Source of the DNA: Evernia prunastri
Taxonomy: Eukaryota; Ascomycota; Lecanoromycetes; Lecanorales; Parmeliaceae
Assembly: GCA_003184365.1 (NCBI GenBank)
Contig: NKYR01000162.1
Location: 1 to 64,000, forward strand
DNA: 64,000 nucleotides
Reading direction: 5' to 3'
Under the pieces are notes generated by a model. It was not told where the DNA came from. It saw only the letters and a list, made by a program, of their open reading frames with translations, and made no database searches. Below are positions 11,301-21,329 of the stretch, piece by piece. The first letter of the stretch is position 1, and every line of letters starts with the position of its first letter. The position numbers were made by a program, and so were the translations under genes.

Positions 11301-12327
11301 TGTGCAGGAAGCTATGGACAAGGATGAGCTGTCTGTTGATGAGCCCGACCAAGATCTGGAAGCAATCGACGAGGATGCAGAAGGAAGTGAATCTGTCCCT
11401 TCCCAGCCGGACGTGTTCGAACAAGGTCCCTTGTACGCTGAGAAGAGTCTAGCCGGTGCGGATGATGATGTGACTTCAGCATCAGCTGGAACCGAAGTAG
11501 ACGATGGCGAGAGTGAAGATGACGATGTTGACGTCGAAGAGGAGGAAGAGGACGGGGACAGGGACGGGGACGGGGACGTTAATGAGGATGGGGAATTTGA
11601 CGAGAGTCAACAGCAGGAAGGGCTTGGAAAGTTTCTAGAAGACAAAGTCGACGTCAGAGCCAGCGATGCAGTTGAAGGGGAGCGCGATGTTGGTGGAGAC
11701 CGTGCAGGAGACAACGATATTGCACCAAGAGCTACCTTTCTAGAAGAGGTCCGGAACGAGGGAAATGTGCTAACAGAGGGACGCAATAAGGATCATGTGG
11801 CGGACGCTACATTCGGGCCAGAAGGCGAAGAGGCAGGACCGATGGACGGCATTGCCGATACCAGTGTCTCGCTTGACGCAAACCCTAGCGACATTCCGGA
11901 CGAAGAAGGCCAGCAGGAACATCAAACGGAGGCTGACCAAAGCTTCCTGGACTCCATCGACCAAGAATCTGGTCAAGCAGAGAGTGCTGTCAAAACATCT
12001 ACTTCAGAAGACATCCTCGCAATGACTCTCACCCTCCGTAACCGAGTGAACGGTGAATATGTGCTACGTCCTGAAAAGATAAGCGCGGCGGATGAGTGGT
12101 CCATCGAATATTCCTTGGTTGAGGTGTCAGAACAGACGAGAGCGAGAGCGCTGTACCAGGCATGCCAAAGGCGCAGGAGCAAGAAGATGGACGCGACGTT
12201 GGTACCGGAGGATGGGGAGGTCGTCAGCGGTTACGTTCAAAGGTTGAGGGAGATGAGCGCGAGGGGGCGAGAGTGGAGGAAAGAGCAGGATAGGAAGGAT
12301 AGGAAGCAGCCGGTGGAAGTGATATGA
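8312..12327 (+). CDS. PET127: Pet127-family mitochondrial RNA processing protein
   Basis: Proposed exons: 8312..8666, 8729..9462, 9521..9550, 9600..9921, 9967..10030, 10080..11034, 11083..12327; sum 3705 nt, 1234 aa, in frame throughout. The Pet127 core starts at PPVPRLGYGLERVLF, continues across the 10031..10079 intron into PGVYQLQDPRSRVYNFDPYL, and goes on to GTGMFDLKTRSVVSIR, GVGYEIKSRQGEWESYEREYHDM and RMDGIFVAFHNIERIFGFQYI. In yeast Pet127 is a mitochondrial membrane-associated protein acting in RNA 5'-end processing with the Pet122/Suv3 pathway, and the core resembles PD-(D/E)XK nucleases. The N-terminal third is lysine-rich and low in complexity; the C-terminal 300 residues are very acidic (EDDDVDVEEEEEDGD). 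The exon pattern between 9463 and 9922 is the least certain part; the 30-nt exon is inferred only from good splice sites and frame. Confidence 0.85.
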
Positions 12328-12439
12328 GAAAGGAAGGAGAGGGTGGTGTAAGTGACTCGGGAGCTTGAAGCATTATATGCGATTGAACATGTTCCGTCGT
12401 ATCTCATCAGAAATCCCCTCTCTGGTCTTGTACAAGACC

Positions 12440-12991
12440 TTACCGATTACAGTGGCCGTGGATCATTGGTTGTAGGTTTAGCCACGCTCTGGCTGAGAAG
12501 GGTGATTCAGCATCGATCAAGACCTTGTATTGTTCTCCATGAATCTCCGTGTACATTATGACAGCCATCTCTCGTGGTTTTGACGACATGTCAAGAGAGT
12601 GAGAAGTAGGTAGTATTGTGTTGGCGGTCAAGGCTTGGGAGAAGGCTTGGGAGAGGGGCCAAATGCCACAGCAACTGGAAGCCGAAAGGAATGCAGCGGC
12701 ATGGCCGGTGCCGAAGGTTCTCTCTTGGTCCAAGCTGAATGGGACAAATGAGCATGCATCCAGCTTCCTCCTCACACATCCTTCCTCTACCCTCTCCACC
12801 ACACTATCAACATTGTACTCCCTGCCTTCCCCTGCTCTTCCACGCCCTCGATCTATGACGTGCACTTGGCAGATAAACATGACCGTGTCCAGCCATATAT
12901 TGAACATTTGGGCGAATTCTTCTTCATAGGGATTGAGAGTGCGGGCCATCTCGCGTTCAATGGAGGCTTCTAAACCTCCGTTCGGATGCAT
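12440..12991 (-). CDS. Doubtful hypothetical protein
   Basis: A 183-codon frame on the minus strand, convergent with PET127. It reads EREMARTLNPYEEEFAQMFNIW near the start and EMAVIMYTEIHGEQYKVLID near the end, stretches that look protein-like. I recognise no domain, membrane segment or signal peptide. The central part is cysteine- and serine-rich and less convincing. It may be a small lineage-specific gene, perhaps with unrecognised introns, or chance. Confidence 0.25.
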   Translation of the reverse strand: MHPNGGLEASIEREMARTLNPYEEEFAQMFNIWLDTVMFICQVHVIDRGRGRAGEGREYNVDSVVERVEEGCVRRKLDACSFVPFSLDQERTFGTGHAAAFLSASSCCGIWPLSQAFSQALTANTILPTSHSLDMSSKPREMAVIMYTEIHGEQYKVLIDAESPFSARAWLNLQPMIHGHCNR

Positions 12992-13696
12992 AGATACCCA
13001 AGTTTAATGAAAGTTGTGCCAACAATGGACGTTTGGTTACCCGGGGACTGCCTGATGTAGCAGGTATGCGCATAGCCTGATTATTCGACGCTGGAGGTGA
13101 ACTTCGATTTGCTAGGGAAGGGTGAGAGAATAAGCTCCGAGGACTGAGGTAGATAGCATGGAGCCATGGGAATAATAAGTACCTTACCGTAGTGATAGGC
13201 GTGATAGGTAAGATACCTTTAGGTACCTAGGTAGTAGCCCCCGAGGCCCCCAGTGCCTCCATGGATGATGGATCGGTCGGAAGCCAAAAAATAAGGCTAG
13301 AAAGCTTAATTCGTTAGTGAATCTCGGATATATCTCCGGGCGTTGGATTGCGTAAGGTAAGTGCTAAGTTAAGTTTCCAGTTTCCCTGGATCAAGGACTC
13401 AAGGACTCAAGAAAGAGAGAGCTAGAGTAAAGGGAAAGGGAACGAGGAAAGGTGAAATTGAAGTTATACTTTACTTTCATCTTTTGCACTTTACTCTAGC
13501 TAAACAACATCATTCATGTTGACGTATGCCATCAATTTATCATCATCTTGCTCCCGATTAATTAAAGGACCTTGCTTGATAGATTGATTGCACATACTCT
13601 ACTTCTTTTCCAAATTATGTCTCTCGTCTCCGTACAATTGGCGACGTCGACCTGTAAACCATTTCTAAAATCACCCTGCAGCTGCAGCTGCTGCCA
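12992..13696. other. Intergenic region with AGGTA motif cluster
   Basis: About 700 bp ahead of the PH-LRR gene. At 13180-13240 there is a run of GTACCTTACC, GATAGGTAAG and TTTAGGTACCTAGGTAG units. Purine-rich and pyrimidine-rich tracts follow (13400-13500), typical of a fungal promoter and 5' leader. No gene seen. Confidence 0.45.
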
Positions 13697-16600
13697 ATGT
13701 CCATCACAATGCCCGATAGGCAAGTATTACCTTCCCCAAACCCCCCCAAACCCCGAAACCATTCCACTGCCTCATACTTACAACCTATACTAATTGTCAT
13801 TGGATTATTGGCCGCTCATAGGCACCGCAGGACTTCTTTGAACCTTTTTCGACCTCCTCCCATTTCCGCATTGACCCCCATAGATGAACCCTCGGACAGT
13901 CTTCCAGCGGCCGCCTTGCTCAATATTAGGCGCCCCGCAACTTTCTTCTCCTCCAGTCCCTCAAGCTCTCCCACTTCCGACATGGCTCCGTCCAGCCCTT
14001 TGACCCCGATCAAAAGGGCTGACTCCAAGAGTAGCATCGACAGGCTGATAACGAGATCCCGACCACGAAGTCTCCAGAAACAAGGCCGACCTTCGAGTCT
14101 CTTCGGCTCCCTACGCTCCCTGCACTCCCTCCCGGATGACGACGACCTCACACGCGTAACTTCCACACCAACGTCCATACATTCAGCCTCCTCTCCTCTT
14201 GACGTGTACGGTGGTACCGTCTTACACCATGGCGAGGTACAAACAGCAGGTGGCATGTTTAGGAAGAAGAGCCAGTACTTCGTTCTCACAGATTCTCATT
14301 TGGTACGGTTCAAATGCCAGGCTCGAGCATCAGAAGTCTTTCCGAGTATACCGTCGTCGATTGGAAGAGCGAGTGGCATCCGCCACTCTCGCATAAGCTC
14401 GAGCAGCTCGCTTCACGAGCTTCACGCCACCACGTCGGCGGAGTCTCAACAAGGAATATCCCTCGGCCACGTGGTTGCTGTGTGGAGGTTGGAAGACGGA
14501 AAGCCGTATTTCAGCATACAGATATCTCACTTCGACGAGGAGACTTATCACCCGTCCGACACGACACTCCAGCTACATGACCCGAGAGAGTGCGATCTTT
14601 GGTTGTCATCTCTCCGAGGCGCGGTCATGAAGCAGCGCCTAACCAATCCCAAGTCGTTCACACAAGGCCTTGTAGATTACACCGCCCGGGCACTGGAACA
14701 GGAGCATGATTATGATCCGGAGCAATTCCGTATGTTCAAAGTCGTCCAAAGGGAACGATCTGGGAAAACGGGTGCCCGTTCGTCATCTGAGGATTTGACA
14801 AAGATCTCATCATCTATCTGCATCCTAGCTATCGGCGCGTACAAGGTGCACCTGGTACCTCTTCCTAGACATTCAAGGACGTCGTCAAGCACGTCGTTGT
14901 CGGACATGACTGGTGTCAGCCATGGTATCATGGCTTTGACCTCGCTGGCCGTACACGACTACGATGACGCTTTTCAATTGACCTTTCGTTTGCCTCTTCA
15001 ACAGCCTTCAACCCTCTTACTAGCTGCTTCCCACGTCAGCGATATAGCTTTATATGTGCGGCACGCTGCCGACTATTTGAGACCTGAATGGTTAGAGGCA
15101 CCCTTCACTTGGAATGTCCCGCAAAGCGTTGATGACGAGATCTGGCCGATTCCGTCATCCAACGACGATTACCAGGGCTTTGACCGAACACTCACTGCCT
15201 ATAGTGCTGCTTATAATATCGACACTTCGAGGATTCGGTATTTTGTGAATTGCTCGTGCGAAGACGCGCCGGCTTTCGAGCTGCATCCTCCTACTGGGAA
15301 TGGACGGACCAGATACACAGTACTTGAGCTTTTAGCAATAATGCGATCTTTACGCTACAATGAGTCCTTCAGCACCGTTTCTTTTCGAAACATCAGCCTC
15401 GACGTTTTACACAGTCTGCATGATCGCTTTGGCGATGATCACGCACCCTTAACTAACAGGTCTGGGGAACCTTTGCACATCGAGGACCGGGAACATTTGT
15501 CTCTCCTCATTCAAGAAGTGCAGGCTCTAGCTGTTAAATGTAAGCGCTTACGGCGGTTGGATTTTGCTTTTTCTTTGCAGAGGAAGGAGCTCAATGATGA
15601 CGAGGATGCTCATGATGCAGGCTGCGGCCTCTGTCAAGCACTTTTTCCATTGTGCGCCAGACAGCAGACGAATATCGATTGGATTGTACTTAACGGCATA
15701 ATACTATGCAAAGTTGATATCGACTATCTGTATGGTGCTGCAATCGATAGATCGTGTCACTTTCGCGCTCTGGATCTTGCTTATTGCGGCCTCGACGACC
15801 GAAATATGGACACGATCCTTGAAGCAATACAGCACCAGGCTGCTACGATGGAGTCAATCGATCTGTCGGGGAATCTAGCTCGGCTTGAACCCTGGGTTCT
15901 TGGGAAACACTTAGGCGACCTAGAATTTATTCGCAAAATCAATTTGTCCAATGTTTCTAGAACTTCCGGTCCTGAACCGCTGTTTGCAGCTGAAACCTTG
16001 CTTTCTTGGAAGCTGGTGGAAGTTCGGTTGGCAAGGACGTCACTGAACGAACAGACCGTGGAGGCTCTAGCAACCTATCTCCGAAGCGACCAATCTAATT
16101 ATCTTCGACTTCTACAGCTTGACCAGTGCAAGCTGACCGGCAGTACAGCTGCTAGTCTGCTGACTGCAATGGACAGAGGTCCTGGGCAGCCGAGGGATCT
16201 ACACATTCAACTCAGCGAGAACCACCTTGAGCAGCATCACGACGAACTTGTGAACGTTATAAGTAGTTCGTGTACCCCTAGCCAAGTCACAATGCAAATG
16301 CTAGAGTACAAGAGCGAGCGAAATTTTAAGCGACTGCTTGAGGCCTTTGCTCTCAATAAATCGACCAAGTATCTAGACATCTCCAAAGCTTCTCTCCCAG
16401 CTGATGCAAGCAATGATACTTGCAATGCGCTACACAGGTTACTTGCCGATAACGACACCCTTGGGGTGTTGGACGTCTCGGGCGAGCATTCGCATCTAGA
16501 GGCCGCAACTTTCGGCAGTGGGCTGAACCATGCGCTGGCCGGCCTAAAGTACAACGAATCGCTTCAGGTTCTGCACGTCGAGCATCAAAAGTTGGGCCTG

Positions 16601-17281
16601 CAAGGAGCAAGCACACTGGCCACTGTCCTCGAGGAGAACCAGAGTCTTGTGGAGATACACTGTGAGAATAATGAAATCAACCTCCAGGCGTTCACCGTAC
16701 TTGTGAATAGTTTGGAGCACAACACCACTCTCCTTTTCCTGCCATCAATGGAGGCGGACCGAGCTTGGACGCAAAAAAAGGTGGACAGGGAAATTGACAG
16801 TATGCGTGACGACTCATCGATCATGTCGAAGGCGGGAATATCGCCCTCGACCAAAGCGACGGTGCACCGAACGCTGGGTCGTACTCTGGGCAAGACGATG
16901 GCAGGACCACGGTCTTTCTCCGTGCGCAGCCTAGAAAAAGCCCCGTCTCCGATGCAAGGATATACGGAAAGCGATATCAAGGCGGCCATGGGAAGCCTGT
17001 CACAGAATTGGGACCGAGAGACTGCACGTTTGCAGCAATACCTGGCGAGAAACTACCAGACTGCACAAGAGTTGCTTCTGGACAGGCCACCAGTGTTGGC
17101 GGTGGAGCGGCCAGGGACTGGGGACAGCCTTGCGAGTGCTCTTCAAGGCACCGTGCTTGATGATAGCACACCCATGGCGGAACTGGATCGACAGCTTATC
17201 ACGGACGAGGATGCTGTTGAGGATTTGACAGATGAGGGAGAGGAAGGGGAGGAAGGGGGATTGGAGATGAGGGAGCATTAG
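13697..17281 (+). CDS. PH domain plus leucine-rich-repeat protein (CARMIL-like layout)
   Basis: A single exon of 1194 codons from the first ATG. An in-frame ATG at 13983 (MAPSSPLTPIKRADSKSSIDRL, residue 96 of the long form) is the likelier true start because the sequence before it is proline-rich and leader-like. A PH-like module follows at about residues 170-330 (LHHGEVQTAGGMFRKKSQYF, then VVAVWRLEDGKPYFSIQ and DPRECDLWLSSLRGAV). A second PH-like/linker block precedes a long ribonuclease-inhibitor-type LRR region (about 560-1010; examples HFRALDLAYCGLDDRNMDTI, VEVRLARTSLNEQTVEALA, LQVLHVEHQKLGLQGASTLA). The C-terminus ends in an acidic tail (EDLTDEGEEGEEGG). PH plus LRR resembles CARMIL proteins that regulate actin capping, but I see no capping-protein-binding motif, so that link is tentative. 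Confidence 0.85.
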   Translation: MSITMPDRQVLPSPNPPKPRNHSTASYLQPILIVIGLLAAHRHRRTSLNLFRPPPISALTPIDEPSDSLPAAALLNIRRPATFFSSSPSSSPTSDMAPSSPLTPIKRADSKSSIDRLITRSRPRSLQKQGRPSSLFGSLRSLHSLPDDDDLTRVTSTPTSIHSASSPLDVYGGTVLHHGEVQTAGGMFRKKSQYFVLTDSHLVRFKCQARASEVFPSIPSSIGRASGIRHSRISSSSSLHELHATTSAESQQGISLGHVVAVWRLEDGKPYFSIQISHFDEETYHPSDTTLQLHDPRECDLWLSSLRGAVMKQRLTNPKSFTQGLVDYTARALEQEHDYDPEQFRMFKVVQRERSGKTGARSSSEDLTKISSSICILAIGAYKVHLVPLPRHSRTSSSTSLSDMTGVSHGIMALTSLAVHDYDDAFQLTFRLPLQQPSTLLLAASHVSDIALYVRHAADYLRPEWLEAPFTWNVPQSVDDEIWPIPSSNDDYQGFDRTLTAYSAAYNIDTSRIRYFVNCSCEDAPAFELHPPTGNGRTRYTVLELLAIMRSLRYNESFSTVSFRNISLDVLHSLHDRFGDDHAPLTNRSGEPLHIEDREHLSLLIQEVQALAVKCKRLRRLDFAFSLQRKELNDDEDAHDAGCGLCQALFPLCARQQTNIDWIVLNGIILCKVDIDYLYGAAIDRSCHFRALDLAYCGLDDRNMDTILEAIQHQAATMESIDLSGNLARLEPWVLGKHLGDLEFIRKINLSNVSRTSGPEPLFAAETLLSWKLVEVRLARTSLNEQTVEALATYLRSDQSNYLRLLQLDQCKLTGSTAASLLTAMDRGPGQPRDLHIQLSENHLEQHHDELVNVISSSCTPSQVTMQMLEYKSERNFKRLLEAFALNKSTKYLDISKASLPADASNDTCNALHRLLADNDTLGVLDVSGEHSHLEAATFGSGLNHALAGLKYNESLQVLHVEHQKLGLQGASTLATVLEENQSLVEIHCENNEINLQAFTVLVNSLEHNTTLLFLPSMEADRAWTQKKVDREIDSMRDDSSIMSKAGISPSTKATVHRTLGRTLGKTMAGPRSFSVRSLEKAPSPMQGYTESDIKAAMGSLSQNWDRETARLQQYLARNYQTAQELLLDRPPVLAVERPGTGDSLASALQGTVLDDSTPMAELDRQLITDEDAVEDLTDEGEEGEEGGLEMREH

Positions 17282-17344
17282 CATGTGTGAAGGGTGAAAG
17301 GAAAAACTTGAGTTTGCATGAGATGACTTATGATTGTGCAAGAG

Positions 17345-17387
<43 letters not shown>

Positions 17388-18806
17388 TGTGTGTGTGTGT
17401 GTGTGAGAGTGAGGCGTTTTGGATAGGAAGTGGATGGCGTATGTTGATGGTTGCATGATGGGATGATGATGATGATTCGCGTTCATCTGGGCGCAGCAGG
17501 CCAAGTACGTGTGGATCGCTGGTTTTGTATGATGATCCCGAGCATTGATTCCTTCGGTTATACCGGTAAGATATCTACCTAGACTAGTATCGCATTACAC
17601 CAAGGTAAGGTACGTATAGCGTAGAAATAATACAGTTGAATATACTCACTACGTAGATCAGTATGTAAGGTATGTACCTCACGAATGATCAAGTTGAGGC
17701 CTGAGGGATATTGCTGTCCAGTGACAGTGCATCAAAGACGAGTAATAAAAGTTGATGATACTCAACTCAACTCCGAGGGACATAGCTACCTACCTGAGGT
17801 ACATGAAATAATAGTACAACGACTCTCAGTGCCTGACAAAAGTTGGATAGATCTCGATGGCGGGAAATGAGGAGAAATCGCGAGAAGGCGCCGAATGATC
17901 AATCGGAGTGAATATAATAAATAGATAAAATAAGGGAACTAAAAAATAATTAAATTAACCAAATGATAATAATGATAAGGTACCTTTGGTGTCAGAGGAG
18001 CGTGGCTGTGTTTTGTTCCAGACACTTTTGGTTGGCATTCCTTGGGGCTTGGCCGTTTTAACTTCACTACTCCGCTCAGCAAACATCACCTAAAGAACGG
18101 GGAACTAGCTTAGCGGGAACGAGCTTTACCGGAAAAGGACTAAGATGAGATGCAGGGACCATGAGTGCATGAGACGGGTGGTTAAGAACTTAAGGGACCA
18201 AGGCCCAGGGTAAAACAGAGTACGGTACCGTAGTGGACAAGGAACTAGTACTAATTACCTTACCTTAGTGTCTTTTAATCTCTCCCTCTCTCTCTCTTGA
18301 CTAAGGTACCTAATGCTCGCAAAAGTTGCTCTTCTCTGCTACTCTGCTATTAATTAATTATTATTATTCTAGGCTTGTAAAGTTGTACACGCACCACTCG
18401 CTCCTCGCTAACAACCATTGTCAAACCGTCCTCCTTCTTTTTCTTCTTCTTCTTCTCTTTCTTATAATCTTTCTTTTACGACTACTACTACAAATACCTA
18501 CTACCACTACGGTCCTTTCCGTCTACCTTGACCTTCAACTTATAACAATAATCTCCTTGACCCTTTGTTGATCAAACACTACATCTGCCGCTCTTCATTC
18601 ATTCATCTTCCCCCCTTAATGAAGGCTGCTCCTCACGTCACGAGGAAAGCTCCCTAACCCTTCGGGTTCAACTCCTTCAACTGAGACCGCCTCCAACTCT
18701 CTCCTCCGCTGTATACAATCTCCGCCGTACCACATCTTGCTACCTACATAATACCCTGACCTGCAGCAAAAGGCTTTCCTGGAGCGCGGTACCAACAACA
18801 AGAACG
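17282..18806. other. Long intergenic region, repeats and promoter of SUR1-like gene
   Basis: About 1.5 kb without a gene. It holds the GA/GT microsatellite (17341-17413), several TAAGGTAC/TACCTACC motif runs (17570-17660, 17785-17810, 17975-17990, 18220-18310), an AT-rich patch near 17910-17970 and a long CT-rich stretch (18430-18480) probably belonging to the promoter or leader of the downstream gene. Confidence 0.5.
17341..17413. repeat. Compound (GA)n(GT)n microsatellite
   Basis: An almost pure run of GA dinucleotides passes directly into GT dinucleotides, about 70 bp, in the 3' flank of the PH-LRR gene. Confidence 0.95.
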
Positions 18807-20022
18807 ATGAGACGCGGCCTCGCCATTTTCCTAATCATCAATGCAATAATAATAATATTTCTCATCCGCTCCGTCTTCACTCTCTTGACCCTCCTCGTCG
18901 AAGACGACTCTGCCGACGCCATTCACAGTGCCGAGATCCCTGCCCCTAATTCTCCACGAATTGACGACCGGCCCCAACTCATACCCAAGATCATTCACCA
19001 AACATACATCGATGATAATGTGCCCGAGCGATGGAGGGAGGCGCAGAAGAGCTGCGTGGATTTGCACGAGGATTATGAGTACAAGGTGGGTTTGCATATG
19101 CGCAACGACGCATTGGATGGCCCGACACGGGAGCTGATTGGCTGTGGAAATCGCAGCTCTGGACCGATGCCAAGTCACGCGAGCTCATCGCTACCGAATA
19201 CCCTTGGTTCCTCAACACCTTCGACAACTACTCCCAGGCTATCCAGCGAGCAGACGCTATCCGTTACTTTGTACTCTCTCATTATGGCGGTATCTACATC
19301 GACCTCGACGACGTACGTTTTCTATCTCCTTCGCCCTGCCCACGAATCCCTCAATTGACCCGAGCTAACAATTCCAATCCTTACAGGGCTGCAACCGCCG
19401 CCTCGACCCTCTTCTCTCCTACCCAGCCTGGGTCCGCCGTACCAACCCCACCGGCATCTCCAACGATGCCATGGGCTCTATTCCCCACCACCCCTTCTTC
19501 ACCCTCGTAATCGAATCGTTGATTCCCTACAACCGCAACTGGAAACTTCCCTACATAACCGTCATGTACAGTACCGGCCCTCTCTTCCTCAGTGTCGTCT
19601 GGCAAGAATACAAGCGCGGCCGCGCTTCCTCGACGATTGCAGGCACCTCGGTCCTTGGGGGAAAAAGTGCAGGCGGCTGGGATGGCAGTGAAAAGGGGAG
19701 AGTAAGGGTACTAATGGCGGACGAATACAACAAACAACCATGGGCTTTCTTCCGGTGGCATGGAGGAAGCAGCTGGCACGGGAAAGATGCGCGATTGATC
19801 TTTTGGATGGGGAAACACTGGATGCTGCTAACGGCATCCGGCTTCCTCATCGCCGGCTTCGTAGGTCTGGGCTTATGGTGGATATACGGCCGAGTGCTGC
19901 TGTTAGGGGAAAGGAGAAGGAAAGGGAGCAAGGGTGCGCCGAGTGTTTGGGCGCAGAGGATACCCCTTTGGAAGACGGCGAGCGCTACGGCGTACGAGCT
20001 GATCGACAGGCACGAGGTATAA
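18807..20022 (+). CDS. SUR1/CSH1-type inositol phosphoceramide mannosyltransferase
   Basis: Exons 18807..19085, 19157..19312, 19387..20022; 356 aa. An N-terminal membrane anchor (LAIFLIINAIIIIFLI) is followed by the glycosyltransferase DXD-family core: IPKIIHQTYIDDNVPERW, ADAIRYFVLSHYGGIYIDLDD with the DLDD metal/sugar-nucleotide site just before intron 2, and GCNRRLDPLLSYPAW, NDAMGSIPHHPFF. A second membrane helix (HWMLLTASGFLIAGFVGLGLWW) lies near the C-terminus, as in yeast Sur1 and Csh1. These Golgi enzymes transfer mannose from GDP-mannose to inositol phosphoceramide; OCH1-like family members share the core, but the two-helix layout and motifs favour Sur1/Csh1. A sphingolipid gene (serine palmitoyltransferase small subunit) lies about 5 kb downstream. 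Confidence 0.87.
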
Positions 20023-20804
20023 ATACTGCATTCGCCAAGGGCTGGCGGAGCAGAGACGGGAAACATAAAGGCGAGGGTAAAAGAAGGAGAGATACCATGT
20101 GTGGGCGCAACGGCGTCGATGTCTAAATCTGTATGGGAGCCGGCAAGAGCTCTCTCTCTGTTTTTTCTTGTCAATGAGTACCTGGCGGCTCGCACGCTGC
20201 AAGGAGATCTGCCCCTTCGATTCTTGTGTGTACCTTACTTTCGCACATACCATTCTGACCTGGGTTGTACATATATGCAACAAGTGTCATTTCATCCGGA
20301 AACCAAATTTCGAACATTGAATAACTGCTTGCTTGCTCTATCCAGCATAATTGGATAAATTGATCGGTAAATGTCCGGAGGGAAGATGGTGGGCATAGGT
20401 TACCTCAACATCATGGCCTCGTATGTCTTAAGGCAGACGGAAGATGGACTATCGCTTTCATAGCCAGCCCCCAATCGGAGAAACATCCTAAGTATCGACC
20501 GTCCCCCCAACGGCTACTATAATCTCGACTGGAGACGCACTTATCACGTAAATTCGATTCACCAGAACCTTGGCGGCCCCGCAAACGCAGTTCTTTCCGC
20601 CGGACGTGCAGTTGCCGAAGCGGTGGATTTTGAGGGCCGGTAGCCTCATGACAGGCGTTACTTTGGGGTCGCGTCTCCCTGTTGACGAACGAGTTGCTTT
20701 CGACAGCGGTGTACGACCTCGACAGAATCTGAGAGCCTCTGCGCTTGGCTTCCTTTAATGGCCAGGATCTGCTTATTTGCACGAGCTTTTTCCGTATCCT
20801 CGCG
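20023..20804. other. Convergent intergenic region
   Basis: About 780 bp between the 3' ends of the mannosyltransferase (+) and the RCF3-like gene (-). Frames here read as random sequence in both directions. I see only expected terminators. Confidence 0.4.
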
Positions 20805-21329
20805 TCAGCTTTTCTCCTTTTTCTGCTCTTGCTCTCTCCGTTCCTGCTGCTCAATCGTGCCCTCCCATCGTTTCCATACGGCTTCGTCATTCTGCCTCTT
20901 CTTCTCGCGTCTAGCATGAAACTCGTATGCACGCAGCCGTCGATCCGCCTCGATCCAACCTCCAAACGTCATGCCGGATATTTGGATGTAGCTTATGTGC
21001 AGTAAGATGTCAGGACAGACTGCGTTGACGCGAGATACAGAAATGCGTTAAACGGCACAAATACATACACTTTGAATTGTACAGTCAACCCTCGATAGAT
21101 AGGAGAGACAAAATAGCCTACGAAGCCGAGACCACCAGCAATTAAGCCCCACTGAAATTACTACGCTGTCAGTGAAGCCAAGATGGAGGAGCAATGTGTA
21201 AAACAGAGGAGTAGCGGGAAGTTGCGGATGCTAACTTGGAGGGGCATGTACCTTAGCAGCGCCTACAATTGCACCTCTGAAGGCTTCGGCGCCAGCAGCA
21301 GTGGTCTCCTCTTCTGTCCTGCGTGGCAT
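20805..21329 (-). CDS. RCF3-like respiratory supercomplex factor (HIG1-related)
   Basis: Exons on minus: 21329..21252, 21151..21069, 20991..20805; 115 aa. Intron 1 (100 nt) has a GTACAT donor and TTTCAG acceptor; intron 2 (77 nt) has a GTATGT donor and CATAAG acceptor, and splits a valine codon. The protein has an N-terminal MPRRTEEETTAAG, a hydrophobic helix AAKWGLIAGGLGFVGYFV, then SPIYRGLTVQFKVYIQISGM and GWIEADRRLRAYEF, ending in a charged coiled region. The order of helix, VYRG/R-x-x-x-Q-x-x-V, small-residue helix, ADRRL and charged tail matches yeast Rcf3, and the length is close to its 118 residues. Rcf3 is a small inner-membrane protein that associates with cytochrome c oxidase. All three exons are too short to show as long open frames. 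The assignment rests on recall of the motif pattern. Confidence 0.65.
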
